Positions 27,135 to 35,678 of a stretch of DNA of 64,000 nucleotides are shown in pieces. The notes beneath the pieces were generated by a model. The model had not been told where the DNA came from. It saw nothing but the letters and a program-made list of their open reading frames with translations, and made no database searches. The position numbers were made by a program, and so were the translations under genes. The DNA is taken from NCBI GenBank assembly GCA_028689615.1, contig JAQVCV010000001.1:1-64000 (forward strand), read 5' to 3'. The first letter of the stretch is position 1; each line of letters opens with the position of its first letter. The DNA is from Bacteroidales bacterium (GTDB lineage Bacteria; Bacteroidota; Bacteroidia; Bacteroidales; TTA-H9).

Positions 27135-28769
27135 TTATCCACAATTGGGGCAATGGTCACCATAGAATATCCTGCCACATCTTGTACATCGGTATTTCGT
27201 TCCCGACCCCATCGAAGAAAGAAGGAACAACCCGAACATCACAGCAAGAATAATAAGCACCAGAATAAACAAATAGAAGGTGACCACCAACATAATAAAA
27301 TTGACAAGCAATAAGTAAACCACACGCAACGAGCCTCCCAGGGGGCCGGCAATGGTGAAACTCTCAAGGAAAAGAGTGATCACCATGAGCAATACCAACC
27401 ACATCCCACCATAAAGCACCCAATGAACTATTGCATCGTAATGCCCGGGCAACAGCCCGATTCCTTTGTTGAGAAACCATTCAGCTTCATGTTTATCCCA
27501 CAACAAGGTACCCAAAACCAGCGTGGCTATGATAGCACCTATATAAAGAGGCCACTTCCTGAATTTTGAAAGCGGGAAAACACGCTCAAGTACAGATGGT
27601 TTGTTCTCCACAACACTGTTATCAGCTTTTCCGCCACTAGCAACAGACAGTTTGTCTTTCTTCATACGCATGAAGAAATTGTCGATTTGATAAAAGAACC
27701 TGAAAGCCAGAACAAGCAAAACCAAAAGCAACCCCACGATGATCCATGAACGCAGTTTTGTGAAGTCGAACAAATCTTGCAGAGCCATTGAGACCTGACG
27801 AGCCAGGCCTGTTTCGTGAACACTCCTGGTGTAGTCAAACAAATTGTCGTAGGACACCGACCCCAGCTTGTCGCCTTTAAACCTGACAACAGCATAAGAA
27901 TCGAGCATTTCAGTTATAAGCAATGAATCGCCCGAGGTAAGAAAATCTATCTTAGCTTTATGTGTTTCTGAGTCAAAAATATTGAGTTCGTCAGCTACCA
28001 CAACCCGCTCCCTCAAACTGTCAAGTTCAGCACGTTGAGCAAGGGCTTTCTCTTTTTTAAAGTCTTCTTTCACGTATATGGGATAATCGTCGGCGTCAAC
28101 GTCAATAGACGAGCCATACAACTTTTCCAACTCCTGTAAGGAAAGAACTCTGTTGTAAATTTTTAACTCATCGAAGCACCCTGAAAATCCTCCAAAAGAA
28201 ACATTGTTGCGACTTTCATAACAGTAGGCTTTTGCGGCGTAAACCTGGTTGTTGACTACCAGACGGGCTGCCTTATTGGCCTGGTCATAAACCACGGCCA
28301 CAAAAGTCCATTCAGCAGTAATGCGCGGGCCCTCCATTTCACCCTCTTTACCGCATCCTAAGCCCCAAATAGGATTTCCATCATCGTTGATTGTATATAA
28401 GGCACGATACTTCTTCTTATCACCCATATCCAACACCGAAAGTCGTGAAGCAAGTTGCTCAAACTTTATCCAAAAAACGACAGTAATTTCAGGATAAGAT
28501 TTCGGATTCAGATTGATAGGAGTATTCAACCTTCCATAAACATTTTTTTCAAACTTAAAACTGACTGCCTTACCACGGGCGCCCCCACGATCGTCGGCAG
28601 GTTCAGCGTGAGTAAGTGTGGCTTTGGAAGTGTGGCCGGTCAACTCAGTTGCCGAACCATCAAGCGGAAATGATGCAACCAATCCGACACTCGTACTATC
28701 AACTTGAGCCGTAGTTGCTGAACTAAAAACAAAAAGGCTCAAAAACAGAACAAATAAATATTTCATCAT
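27135..28769 (-). CDS. LamG-domain multi-TM protein with C-terminal zinc ribbon
   Basis: The 544-residue protein starts with a signal peptide ([20 protein letters not shown]). A LamG/concanavalin-like domain follows (residues about 25-215; [47 protein letters not shown]). After a linker there is a first TM span ([19 protein letters not shown]) and a cytoplasmic loop, then at least three more TM spans. The C-terminus is a zinc ribbon, [17 protein letters not shown], with four cysteines. The predicted topology places the LamG domain outside and the ribbon inside, which would let it couple ligand binding to the cytosolic AAA+ ATPase encoded next. I start at 28769; an upstream ATG at 28805 would add residues before the signal peptide. 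Confidence 0.75.
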   Translation of the reverse strand: MMKYLFVLFLSLFVFSSATTAQVDSTSVGLVASFPLDGSATELTGHTSKATLTHAEPADDRGGARGKAVSFKFEKNVYGRLNTPINLNPKSYPEITVVFWIKFEQLASRLSVLDMGDKKKYRALYTINDDGNPIWGLGCGKEGEMEGPRITAEWTFVAVVYDQANKAARLVVNNQVYAAKAYCYESRNNVSFGGFSGCFDELKIYNRVLSLQELEKLYGSSIDVDADDYPIYVKEDFKKEKALAQRAELDSLRERVVVADELNIFDSETHKAKIDFLTSGDSLLITEMLDSYAVVRFKGDKLGSVSYDNLFDYTRSVHETGLARQVSMALQDLFDFTKLRSWIIVGLLLVLLVLAFRFFYQIDNFFMRMKKDKLSVASGGKADNSVVENKPSVLERVFPLSKFRKWPLYIGAIIATLVLGTLLWDKHEAEWFLNKGIGLLPGHYDAIVHWVLYGGMWLVLLMVITLFLESFTIAGPLGGSLRVVYLLLVNFIMLVVTFYLFILVLIILAVMFGLFLLSSMGSGTKYRCTRCGRIFYGDHCPNCG

Positions 28770-28830
28770 GGCAAAAAGATTTTGGGTTGCCACAATCGGC
28801 AACATTGAAAAGGACTATTTTAAGAAGAAA

Positions 28831-28863
28831 CAATCAGGTCATCGAGAATCAATGACCTGATTG
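28831..28863 (-). terminator. Hairpin between the DUF6232-like and LamG genes
   Basis: Perfect 12-base arms CAATCAGGTCAT and ATGACCTGATTG flank a 9-base loop. On the minus strand the hairpin is followed by TTTCTTCTT, 17 bases after the DUF6232-like stop. It acts as a terminator or attenuator before the LamG gene. Confidence 0.65.
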
Positions 28864-28879
28864 AAATTTGAGAGTTTTA

Positions 28880-29242
28880 TTAGCCGCGATGAATAATTGC
28901 TTCATTCAAAGCATCAACCACCCTGCCTATAAAAGCCTGATCTCTGTCGGTAAGAGCATCCTCGTTGCCAGATGCTGAGCTAAGCACAACCTGATACTCA
29001 TCTTTAAGGCTCAGGAACCAGGCAACGCCTGCAGCAATCAACACCAAAGCTACAATCCATGAGAAAGCAAAAGCTATAAGGCCAATTACAGCAACCACGA
29101 TAGGTCCTTTTTTGCTCGGGCTGACGGTGAAGGTGCTTACCGAGGTAATCCCCGAGAGAGCATGAGTTTTAGCATAAGTAACAAAGCGGGCGTTGGTAAC
29201 TTTTACACCGCGTTCGTCGAGAAAGATTTTTTCTTCTGCCAT
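28880..29242 (-). CDS. DUF6232-like small membrane protein
   Basis: The 120-residue protein has an N-terminal beta segment (EKIFLDERGVKVTNARFVTY then ALSGITSVSTFTVSP), two adjacent TM spans (IVVAVIGLIAFAFSWIV and ALVLIAAGVAWFLSL, residues about 49-81), and a C-terminal domain with conserved-looking hydrophobics ending VDALNEAIIHRG. This pattern resembles DUF6232, a family of unknown function. It is the first gene of the group containing the LamG protein and the tandem AAA+ ATPase, although hairpins lie between the genes. Confidence 0.7.
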   Translation of the reverse strand: MAEEKIFLDERGVKVTNARFVTYAKTHALSGITSVSTFTVSPSKKGPIVVAVIGLIAFAFSWIVALVLIAAGVAWFLSLKDEYQVVLSSASGNEDALTDRDQAFIGRVVDALNEAIIHRG

Positions 29243-29486
29243 TTGATTTTTAGTGAGTTAGTTAGACATTAAAAAGGTATATCTCAAACCGGTATAAGCC
29301 CGGTAATTGAAATCATTTCACGTGCGAGAATTGGTTAAGAACGATTCAACTCCTGTTTTGTACATTCAACCAATCGCCGGTTAAAACAAGTTTCGTAATT
29401 AGCAAAGGCTAAATTAAGAGAATTAGCTGTATCGACAAACTCACAGGGTGTAAAAATTTATAAATTGAAACAACATCCAATTAAAA

Positions 29487-31466
29487 TTATCTAATTATCA
29501 GCCGTTTGCTCTTTAATTGTTCAACATACAAACCAGGGGTCAAACCGGTAATTTTCCTAAAAGCCGAATAGAAAGAGGCTCTGGAACTAAAGCCAACCTG
29601 TTGCCCGATGGCCTCCAGGGTATGGTGAGCAGCCTGGCCTTCCTGTAAAAGCGAACAGGCCTCCTTAATTCTGTAGGTGTTTATATAAGAACTGAAATTT
29701 GAAGCATACTTTTCGTTGATAACTCGGCTTAAGTAGGACGAATTGGTAGCCAATGCCTGAGCGAGGCTATGCAGAGTTATTGAAGGATCTCTATAGAGGG
29801 AGTCTATTTCCATCGCTTTCTCCAGACGAAGCGCTATGCCATCGAAATCGCCTGTAAAGCGGCTGTCGGTATCATCCTTTAAATGTCCTGAGCTTCCTTG
29901 CGATTCAGATTTTCGGCTGCCTTGTCCCGGGGTCTTCAATTGCATAATTTGCATATTCTTCTCTAAAAGAACACCATAAGCCTGGTTCCGCTTTTTAATC
30001 TGTATCCAAAGCGATAAAGCCAGAGTTAGAATAAACAAGGTTGAAACACCAACTATTACCAAATAATTTCGTGTTCGATTTAGCATCAGGTGCGATAGTT
30101 CCATTTCCCTGTGAAGGCTGCTAATGGCTTTCTGGTTGAGCTTCGCGTCATACTCAATCTGGAGTGCTGCCACGGCGGCAGAAGTTAACCCACCTGCCAG
30201 AGAATCAGACAATTTATGCACGGCATTAGAGGCCTCAAGGGCCTCACGAAAATTTCCCCGGTTGGTTTCATATTTCACCAAATCGCTATAGGCCTCTACA
30301 GCTAAATTCAAAACACCAGTTTTCAAAAACTGCTTCGCGGCCACTTCAGCCCAAAAAGCCGCACTATCAACTTTATGCACCGAAAAACAATAACGGCTCC
30401 GGGTATGTGTCAATACCGCCGACTGAATATCGTTCAATACAGGCCCATTCAATCGGGCAGCTAAAGCCAGATAATTGCCACTTTGTACCAGATCGCCTCT
30501 GGTCATCATCAAGTTAACGATATTATCGGCCGCGAAAACCTGGTTTTTTTTGTCGCCTATGACACCCCAAACTTCAAGAGCCTGCTGATAGCACTCCAGA
30601 GCCTCCCGGGTTCGGTTCAACTTATTGTAGGCCATTCCCAACGAATTGTATGCATAGCCCAACAACCGCTGGTGATGATCGGAAAACGGAAGTGATTTAT
30701 AAAGCTTCAACGCCTCTTCAGAATAACCGACTGCAGCTTTGGGCAAACCAGCGTCAAGTAAAATCGAACTGAGTGTAAGGTTTACCATTGCTTTGCTTTT
30801 CAAATCGTTTGACAAACCAAAAAGGGTTGATGATTTTAACAAAAACTGGCTTGCTACCGCCACTTCTCCATGATCGCGACAAAGTGTCCCCAATTTATGA
30901 TAAACAGTAGCCTTACGCCAGTTATTGCCATCAGCATCAACCAAATGCAGCGCCTCTGTCAACAACGGCCATACCTGTTGACCGGGATTCTTATGGTGAA
31001 AAACAGCCGCCAGTTCCAAAAGAACCTCGCATTTCCCGATATCCGGCACCCCTTGGGGCCAATGATCAAGCAAACTTCTCAAAACCAATTCTGATGAACG
31101 AACCTTTCCACTTAAAAAATCAATTCGAGCCGATAAAAGAAGAAACTGAACTTCGAGAGAAGGATCCATATAAGAAGACAAATCATGCAACGACTTTTTA
31201 ATTATGTAAGAGGCCACACCCCATTGCTGGTTCCTGCAGTAAAACTTGGCCAGATTCAACCTTCCTTCTGCCAACAATCCTAAGTCGCCGGTGCGCCTTG
31301 CCTCCAACAAATCGCTGCCTGTTATTTCCAACTCAGGAACAACATTGGCCGCAACAACCCTTTTCGAGGCTGACAGGCTCATAAAAACAAAAAAGAGAAC
31401 ACCACCAATCAAAGATTTCCGGAACAGTTTTAAACAGTATTTCAATAGACCACAATCTCCATTCAT
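29487..31466 (-). CDS. TPR sensor protein with TM span and C-terminal AraC-type HTH
   Basis: The 659-residue protein has an N-terminal signal/anchor (SLIGGVLFFVFMSLSAS) and a superhelix of TPR-like repeats (about residues 50-440; e.g. LGYAYNSLGMAYNKLNRTRE). One TM span (YLVIVGVSTLFILTLALSLW, about 466-488) is followed by a cytoplasmic linker and an AraC-family DNA-binding domain (about 555-655; TLEAIGQQVGFSSRASFYSA, FRKITGLTPGLYVEQLK). This is the one-protein transmembrane regulator design common in Bacteroidota. It lies upstream of the DUF6232/LamG/AAA+ group on the same strand and may control it. Confidence 0.8.
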   Translation of the reverse strand: MNGDCGLLKYCLKLFRKSLIGGVLFFVFMSLSASKRVVAANVVPELEITGSDLLEARRTGDLGLLAEGRLNLAKFYCRNQQWGVASYIIKKSLHDLSSYMDPSLEVQFLLLSARIDFLSGKVRSSELVLRSLLDHWPQGVPDIGKCEVLLELAAVFHHKNPGQQVWPLLTEALHLVDADGNNWRKATVYHKLGTLCRDHGEVAVASQFLLKSSTLFGLSNDLKSKAMVNLTLSSILLDAGLPKAAVGYSEEALKLYKSLPFSDHHQRLLGYAYNSLGMAYNKLNRTREALECYQQALEVWGVIGDKKNQVFAADNIVNLMMTRGDLVQSGNYLALAARLNGPVLNDIQSAVLTHTRSRYCFSVHKVDSAAFWAEVAAKQFLKTGVLNLAVEAYSDLVKYETNRGNFREALEASNAVHKLSDSLAGGLTSAAVAALQIEYDAKLNQKAISSLHREMELSHLMLNRTRNYLVIVGVSTLFILTLALSLWIQIKKRNQAYGVLLEKNMQIMQLKTPGQGSRKSESQGSSGHLKDDTDSRFTGDFDGIALRLEKAMEIDSLYRDPSITLHSLAQALATNSSYLSRVINEKYASNFSSYINTYRIKEACSLLQEGQAAHHTLEAIGQQVGFSSRASFYSAFRKITGLTPGLYVEQLKSKRLIIR

Positions 31467-31576
31467 TCGTTTTCAGATCTTTGTTTCCTATCGCAAATCG
31501 ATGTTACAAAGATGCAAAAAACAACGGGTTTACCAACAACTCTTAAAACCGATTTAAGAGCCTCAGGCAAAAATGG

Positions 31577-31584
31577 TAAATTTG
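31577..31584 (+). promoter_or_regulatory. Candidate -7 promoter box for purF
   Basis: TAAATTTG is an exact TAnnTTTG match, 47 bases before the ATG at 31632. It lies downstream of the alternative ATG at 31512 in the same frame, which argues that 31632 is the real start. Confidence 0.55.
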
Positions 31585-31631
31585 CAGTTCGTATTGACCT
31601 AAAATATATACTAAGCCATTCACGCAAACCA

Positions 31632-33533
31632 ATGAGCGAAGCTATAAAACATGAATGCGGCATAGCCATGATCAGGCTCCGCAAACCTCTTGAATATTAC
31701 CTCGGGAAGTATGGAACTGCCTTTTACGGCCTCAACAAACTTCATCTTCTGATGGAAAAGCAACACAACCGGGGCCAGGACGGGGCAGGAATAGCCTGCA
31801 TCAAACTCGATCCACCTCAGGGTTTTCACTACATCAACCGTCAACGATCCAATTCAGGAACTCCCATTAAGGATGTCTTCAATAAAGTCTATGACAATCT
31901 ACTTCAAATCAAAGAAAAACATCCGGCAAGACTTAGTGATGTAAATTGGTTGAAACAGAATATAGAATTTACCGGTGAGCTGTTTCTCGGGCACCTGAGG
32001 TATGGTACTTTTGGGAAAAACAACATCCTTAACATCCATCCCTTTCTGCGTGAAAACAATTGGATAACACGCAATTTGGTTCTGGCAGGGAATTTCAACC
32101 TCACCAATGTTGATGAATTGTTTGGGAAACTCATCGAGCTAGGCCAATACCCTGTTGAAACCTCCGACACAGTTACCATTCTCGAAAAAATTGGGCACTT
32201 CCTTGATAATGAAAACGAGACACTCTTCAAGGAATTCAAAGCAAAGGGCTTTACCAACATGGAAATCAGCCATAAAATTGCCGACAACCTGAGTGTTCAG
32301 CGAATTCTTTCACGGGCATCGGAGCATTGGGATGGCGGTTATGTGATGGCTGGAATGTTTGGACATGGCGACGCTTTCGTTCTTCGCGATCCGTCAGGTA
32401 TTCGACCTGCGTTCTATTATGCTGATGACGAAATTGTTGTTGCTGCTTCCGAACGCCCTGTTATTCAAACAACTTTCAATCTGAGGGCAGAATCGGTTAA
32501 AGAGATCAACCCGGGGCAAGCCCTTATCATCAAAAAAGATGGCTCTTTCTCGTGTGAGGAAGTAAAAGAACCACTTGATAAAAAAGCGTGCTCGTTTGAA
32601 CGCATCTATTTTTCGCGTGGGACTGATACCGATATTTACAACGAAAGGAAAGCTTTAGGACGTTTTCTGGTCCCCGAGATTCTAAAAACAGTTGACTACG
32701 ATCTTGAGAACACCGTATTCTCCTATATCCCAAACACTGCCGCAGTAGCATATCACGGGATGGTTGAAGGGCTTCACGATTTTTGTAACAAAGTTAAATT
32801 TGACAAAATCCTGGCACTCGGCCAAAATCCCGACCATGCTACCCTTGAGAAAATACTGCAATTGCAGCCCCGCACTGAAAAAGTTGCCGTAAAAGACATT
32901 AAACTACGCACCTTCATTACCGAAGACAAACAGCGTGATGACTTGGTAGCACACGTGTATGACATTACATACGGCAGCCTGCGACGCGGTATCGACAGGC
33001 TGGTTGTTATTGACGACAGCATCGTGCGCGGAACTACTTTACGCCAGAGCATCCTCCAGATTCTGGATCGGTTAGGGCCCACTCAAATAGTTGTGGTTTC
33101 ATCGGCCCCACAAATCCGCTATCCCGACTGTTATGGCATAGACATGTCGCGACTGGGCGATTTCGTGGCTTTTAGAGCCACTATGGCGCTGTTGAAAGAA
33201 AAAGGGATGCAGAATATTATTAACGAGGTTTACCGGAAGTGCAAGGAGCAGGAAAAACTGCCCAGAACCGAGATTGTAAACCATGTTAAAGCAATATACG
33301 CGCCCTTTACCGATGAGCAAATCAGTCGAAAGATTGCAGAAATGCTTACACCAAAAGAGCTGAATGCACAGGTTAATATTGTTTATCAATCAGTACAGAA
33401 CTTGCATCTCGCCATTCCTCAACACCAGGGTGATTGGTATTTTACGGGCAATTACCCTACACCAGGAGGAAACAAGGTGGTCAACAAAGCTTTCATAAAT
33501 TTCATTGAAGGACGCGACGAAAGAGCCTATTAA
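31632..33533 (+). CDS. purF: Amidophosphoribosyltransferase (Bacteroidota long form)
   Basis: The 633-residue protein combines an N-terminal class II glutaminase domain with a C-terminal type I phosphoribosyltransferase domain. After a short propeptide the nucleophile is Cys9 in KHECGIAMI. Further glutaminase motifs are RGQDGAG and LGHLRYGTFG. The PRPP-binding loop is VVIDDSIVRGTT. It makes phosphoribosylamine from PRPP and glutamine, the first step of purine synthesis. It is about 130 residues longer than the Escherichia coli enzyme because of insertions, as in related Bacteroidota proteins. I chose the ATG at 31632 because the 40-residue upstream extension lacks conservation and contains the promoter box. 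Confidence 0.85.
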   Translation: MSEAIKHECGIAMIRLRKPLEYYLGKYGTAFYGLNKLHLLMEKQHNRGQDGAGIACIKLDPPQGFHYINRQRSNSGTPIKDVFNKVYDNLLQIKEKHPARLSDVNWLKQNIEFTGELFLGHLRYGTFGKNNILNIHPFLRENNWITRNLVLAGNFNLTNVDELFGKLIELGQYPVETSDTVTILEKIGHFLDNENETLFKEFKAKGFTNMEISHKIADNLSVQRILSRASEHWDGGYVMAGMFGHGDAFVLRDPSGIRPAFYYADDEIVVAASERPVIQTTFNLRAESVKEINPGQALIIKKDGSFSCEEVKEPLDKKACSFERIYFSRGTDTDIYNERKALGRFLVPEILKTVDYDLENTVFSYIPNTAAVAYHGMVEGLHDFCNKVKFDKILALGQNPDHATLEKILQLQPRTEKVAVKDIKLRTFITEDKQRDDLVAHVYDITYGSLRRGIDRLVVIDDSIVRGTTLRQSILQILDRLGPTQIVVVSSAPQIRYPDCYGIDMSRLGDFVAFRATMALLKEKGMQNIINEVYRKCKEQEKLPRTEIVNHVKAIYAPFTDEQISRKIAEMLTPKELNAQVNIVYQSVQNLHLAIPQHQGDWYFTGNYPTPGGNKVVNKAFINFIEGRDERAY

Positions 33534-33551
33534 CCAAAAGGCACAAAAAAA

Positions 33552-33580
33552 GGGGAGCATTTGATTACTCAAAGCTCCCC
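33552..33580. terminator. Bidirectional terminator between purF and the HIT gene
   Basis: GGGGAGC with an inner TTTGA pairs with TCAAA and GCTCCCC around a TTAC loop, a 12-bp stem with one bulge. It is followed by ATTTT on the plus strand and by CTTTTTTT on the minus strand. Confidence 0.85.
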
Positions 33581-33603
33581 ATTTTAGTGTATGTTCAAAA
33601 AAC

Positions 33604-33996
33604 TTACAGCGCGCTGGAAATCTTCAAACGAAGCTCTTCAAAAACCTCAGGCGACAACTTCAGTTTTGGTTTGCTAAAATCAATATCTGAAACATTATTG
33701 ATAGGAACAAGGTGAATGTGAGCATGAGGCACCTCGAGACCTATAACAGCAACACCCACCCTCTGACAAGGCAACACTTTATCCATTGCCTTAGCCACTT
33801 TCTTGGAAAACACCAACATTTCACCCAACAAATCGTCATCCATATCGAAAATATAATCTATTTCGACTTTGGGGACAACCAACACATGACCTTCGGCCAA
33901 AGGGAAAATATCCAGAAAGGCCAAGAAACGATCACTCTCTGCAACTTTATACGCAGGTATATCACCACTTACGATCTTTGAAAAAATAGTTGCCAT
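33604..33996 (-). CDS. HIT family nucleotide-binding hydrolase
   Basis: The 130-residue protein shows the HIT signature HAHIHLVPI (His-x-His-x-His) with the catalytic middle histidine, and an N-terminal FSKIVSGDIPAYKVAE typical of HinT-like hydrolases. It probably cleaves nucleoside phosphoramidates or dinucleotides in the cytosol. It starts 12 bases after the greA stop, so the two are an operon. Confidence 0.9.
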   Translation of the reverse strand: MATIFSKIVSGDIPAYKVAESDRFLAFLDIFPLAEGHVLVVPKVEIDYIFDMDDDLLGEMLVFSKKVAKAMDKVLPCQRVGVAVIGLEVPHAHIHLVPINNVSDIDFSKPKLKLSPEVFEELRLKISSAL

Positions 33997-34008
33997 AAAT
34001 CAAGTAAT

Positions 34009-34482
34009 TTAGCGACTGATATCGATAATTTCAAAAGGAATGGTACCGGCAGGGGCAGCTACATCTACCTTGTCACCCACCTTTTTGCCCAATAAACTTT
34101 TAGCAATAGGTGAGCTAACAGAAATCTTTCCCGACTTAAGATTGGCTTCGCTTTCGGGAACGATCGTATAGGTCATAACAGCACCGTTTTTCAGGTTTTT
34201 AATCTTTACTATTGACAGCAACAGCACCTTTGAAACGTCAAGTTTCGATTCATCCATAATTCGTGCATTCATAATCAACTCCTGCATACGAACAATCTTT
34301 AACTCGAGCATCCCTTGCTGTTCCTTAGCGGCATCGTACTCAGCATTTTCAGAAAGATCTCCTTTGTCACGAGCTTCGGCAATCATCTGAGAAATACGTG
34401 GCCGTTCCACAGTCATTAACTGGTTTAATTGATCTTTCAAAGCCTGAAGGCCTTCCTTAGTATAATACTTAACTTCTGCCAT
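34009..34482 (-). CDS. greA: Transcription elongation factor GreA
   Basis: The 157-residue protein has the N-terminal coiled coil (YYTKEGLQALKDQLNQLMTV, DKGDLSENAEYDAAKEQQGM) with the acidic tip residues needed to stimulate transcript cleavage in backtracked polymerase, and the C-terminal FKBP-like domain (SVSSPIAKSLLGKKVGDKVD). Length and motifs are those of the normal GreA family. It is followed by the HIT gene, and it has its own -7 box and a hairpin in its leader. Confidence 0.95.
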   Translation of the reverse strand: MAEVKYYTKEGLQALKDQLNQLMTVERPRISQMIAEARDKGDLSENAEYDAAKEQQGMLELKIVRMQELIMNARIMDESKLDVSKVLLLSIVKIKNLKNGAVMTYTIVPESEANLKSGKISVSSPIAKSLLGKKVGDKVDVAAPAGTIPFEIIDISR

Positions 34483-34514
34483 ATCAATTCCATTTTAAAA
34501 CATAAAGAAAAGAA

Positions 34515-34532
34515 GACCCTGAGACCAGGGTC
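34515..34532 (-). terminator. Hairpin in the greA leader, terminator of the upstream operon
   Basis: GACCCTG and CAGGGTC form a 7-bp stem with an AGAC loop, extended by flanking AGA/TCT bases. On the minus strand it is followed by TTCTTTTCTTT. It lies downstream of the PorV-like gene and also downstream of the predicted greA promoter, so it could end the upstream operon and attenuate greA. Confidence 0.65.
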
Positions 34533-34545
34533 CTCTTTTATAATG

Positions 34546-34553
34546 CAAAGGTA
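34546..34553 (-). promoter_or_regulatory. Candidate -7 promoter box for greA
   Basis: On the minus strand this reads TACCTTTG, an exact TAnnTTTG match, in the 81-base gap between the PorV-like gene and greA. Confidence 0.5.
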
Positions 34554-34563
34554 GTAAAAAAAC

Positions 34564-35628
34564 TTACAAAGTGATACGAACTCCAATCGAATGGGTTCCG
34601 TCGAAGTGTTCGGTTGAACGATACGAGTAATCAACAGCAAATAAGCTGCCTTTCTCTTTGTTCATTGGAACCTGAACGCTCAAACCCCCACTCAAACCGT
34701 TGTCGAGTGTATAACGTTCGCCGCTGTAAATATCGTTGGTCTGACCGTCTTCGTAGGTATAGCCGGCGCGAAGAACAACATAATTGCGGAACGAAAACTC
34801 ACCACCAATACGGTATTGGTCGTTGTTAAACGAATGCGACTGAAAACTACCAGCTAAGGTGAACCTTGAACGCTCGAACAAGAAATCATAAGCGGCACCA
34901 ATAGAAAGAGTAGCGGGCAACTCGAACTGCGATTCACGCTGCGAAACCGAGAACTTATCATCTTCGTCGGTAAGCCAGGCATGATTGGTTAAACCATCGC
35001 CAGAGAAAGCCAGACGAGGACCGATGTTTTTCAAGGTGATACCAAATTTGATGTTCTCATCCTCTCCTGTCACATACTGGATACCAGCATCAAGAGCGAC
35101 ACCATTAGCAGAAAGGTCGCTGATGCTTTCACTGATCATTCTTAATGTAAGACCTCCGGTAATGCTATTAGAGAATGATTTAGCATAGGACAAAGCAACG
35201 TTCATCAATGAAGGAGAGAAGGTTCCAATACCGCCTTCGGGAAGCGTAGGAGTGGTAATCATGATTTCACCGGCACTCATGCTGGTAATGGTCATTCCCA
35301 ACACTCCTGACTCACCCACACGCTGGGTGAAACCGAAAGCTACAATATTAATATCAGAGTTTTTCAGATACTGGGTATGTGAAAAGATCAACTCTGTAGT
35401 CTTGGTATGAGCAATACCAGCCACATTGTTATAGATACCTTCCAGACCACGTACACTGGCAATGTTAACACCACCCCAGCCACTGCTAGCAGCCCAGGGG
35501 TTGATCAGCAACTCGTAAACACCAGCCTGACCAGAGCGGTCTTTGTTACCAGCCATCAGGTTATGCCCGGGAAATACAGTAAGACCTGTGATTGCAATTG
35601 CGATCAAGTATTTATATATGTTTTTCAT
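34564..35628 (-). CDS. PorV/PorQ family outer-membrane protein
   Basis: The 354-residue protein has a signal peptide (MKNIYKYLIAIAITGLTVFP) and the PorV/PorQ (UPF0164-like) barrel pattern: WAASSGWGGVNIASVRGLEG, NVAGIAHTKTTELIFSHTQY, and repeated strand pairs to the C-terminal SIGVRITL. In the type IX system PorV shuttles cargo to the attachment complex. This copy is the third gene after a TonB receptor and a 1406-residue exported protein, so it may be a dedicated partner of that protein rather than the general PorV. I use the ATG at 35628; the frame upstream to 35667 lacks a signal-peptide start. Confidence 0.85.
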   Translation of the reverse strand: MKNIYKYLIAIAITGLTVFPGHNLMAGNKDRSGQAGVYELLINPWAASSGWGGVNIASVRGLEGIYNNVAGIAHTKTTELIFSHTQYLKNSDINIVAFGFTQRVGESGVLGMTITSMSAGEIMITTPTLPEGGIGTFSPSLMNVALSYAKSFSNSITGGLTLRMISESISDLSANGVALDAGIQYVTGEDENIKFGITLKNIGPRLAFSGDGLTNHAWLTDEDDKFSVSQRESQFELPATLSIGAAYDFLFERSRFTLAGSFQSHSFNNDQYRIGGEFSFRNYVVLRAGYTYEDGQTNDIYSGERYTLDNGLSGGLSVQVPMNKEKGSLFAVDYSYRSTEHFDGTHSIGVRITL

Positions 35629-35678
35629 ACTCAATTTTTTTAAGGATTTGCACTGTTTTATCGCCATTTTGAATAGGA

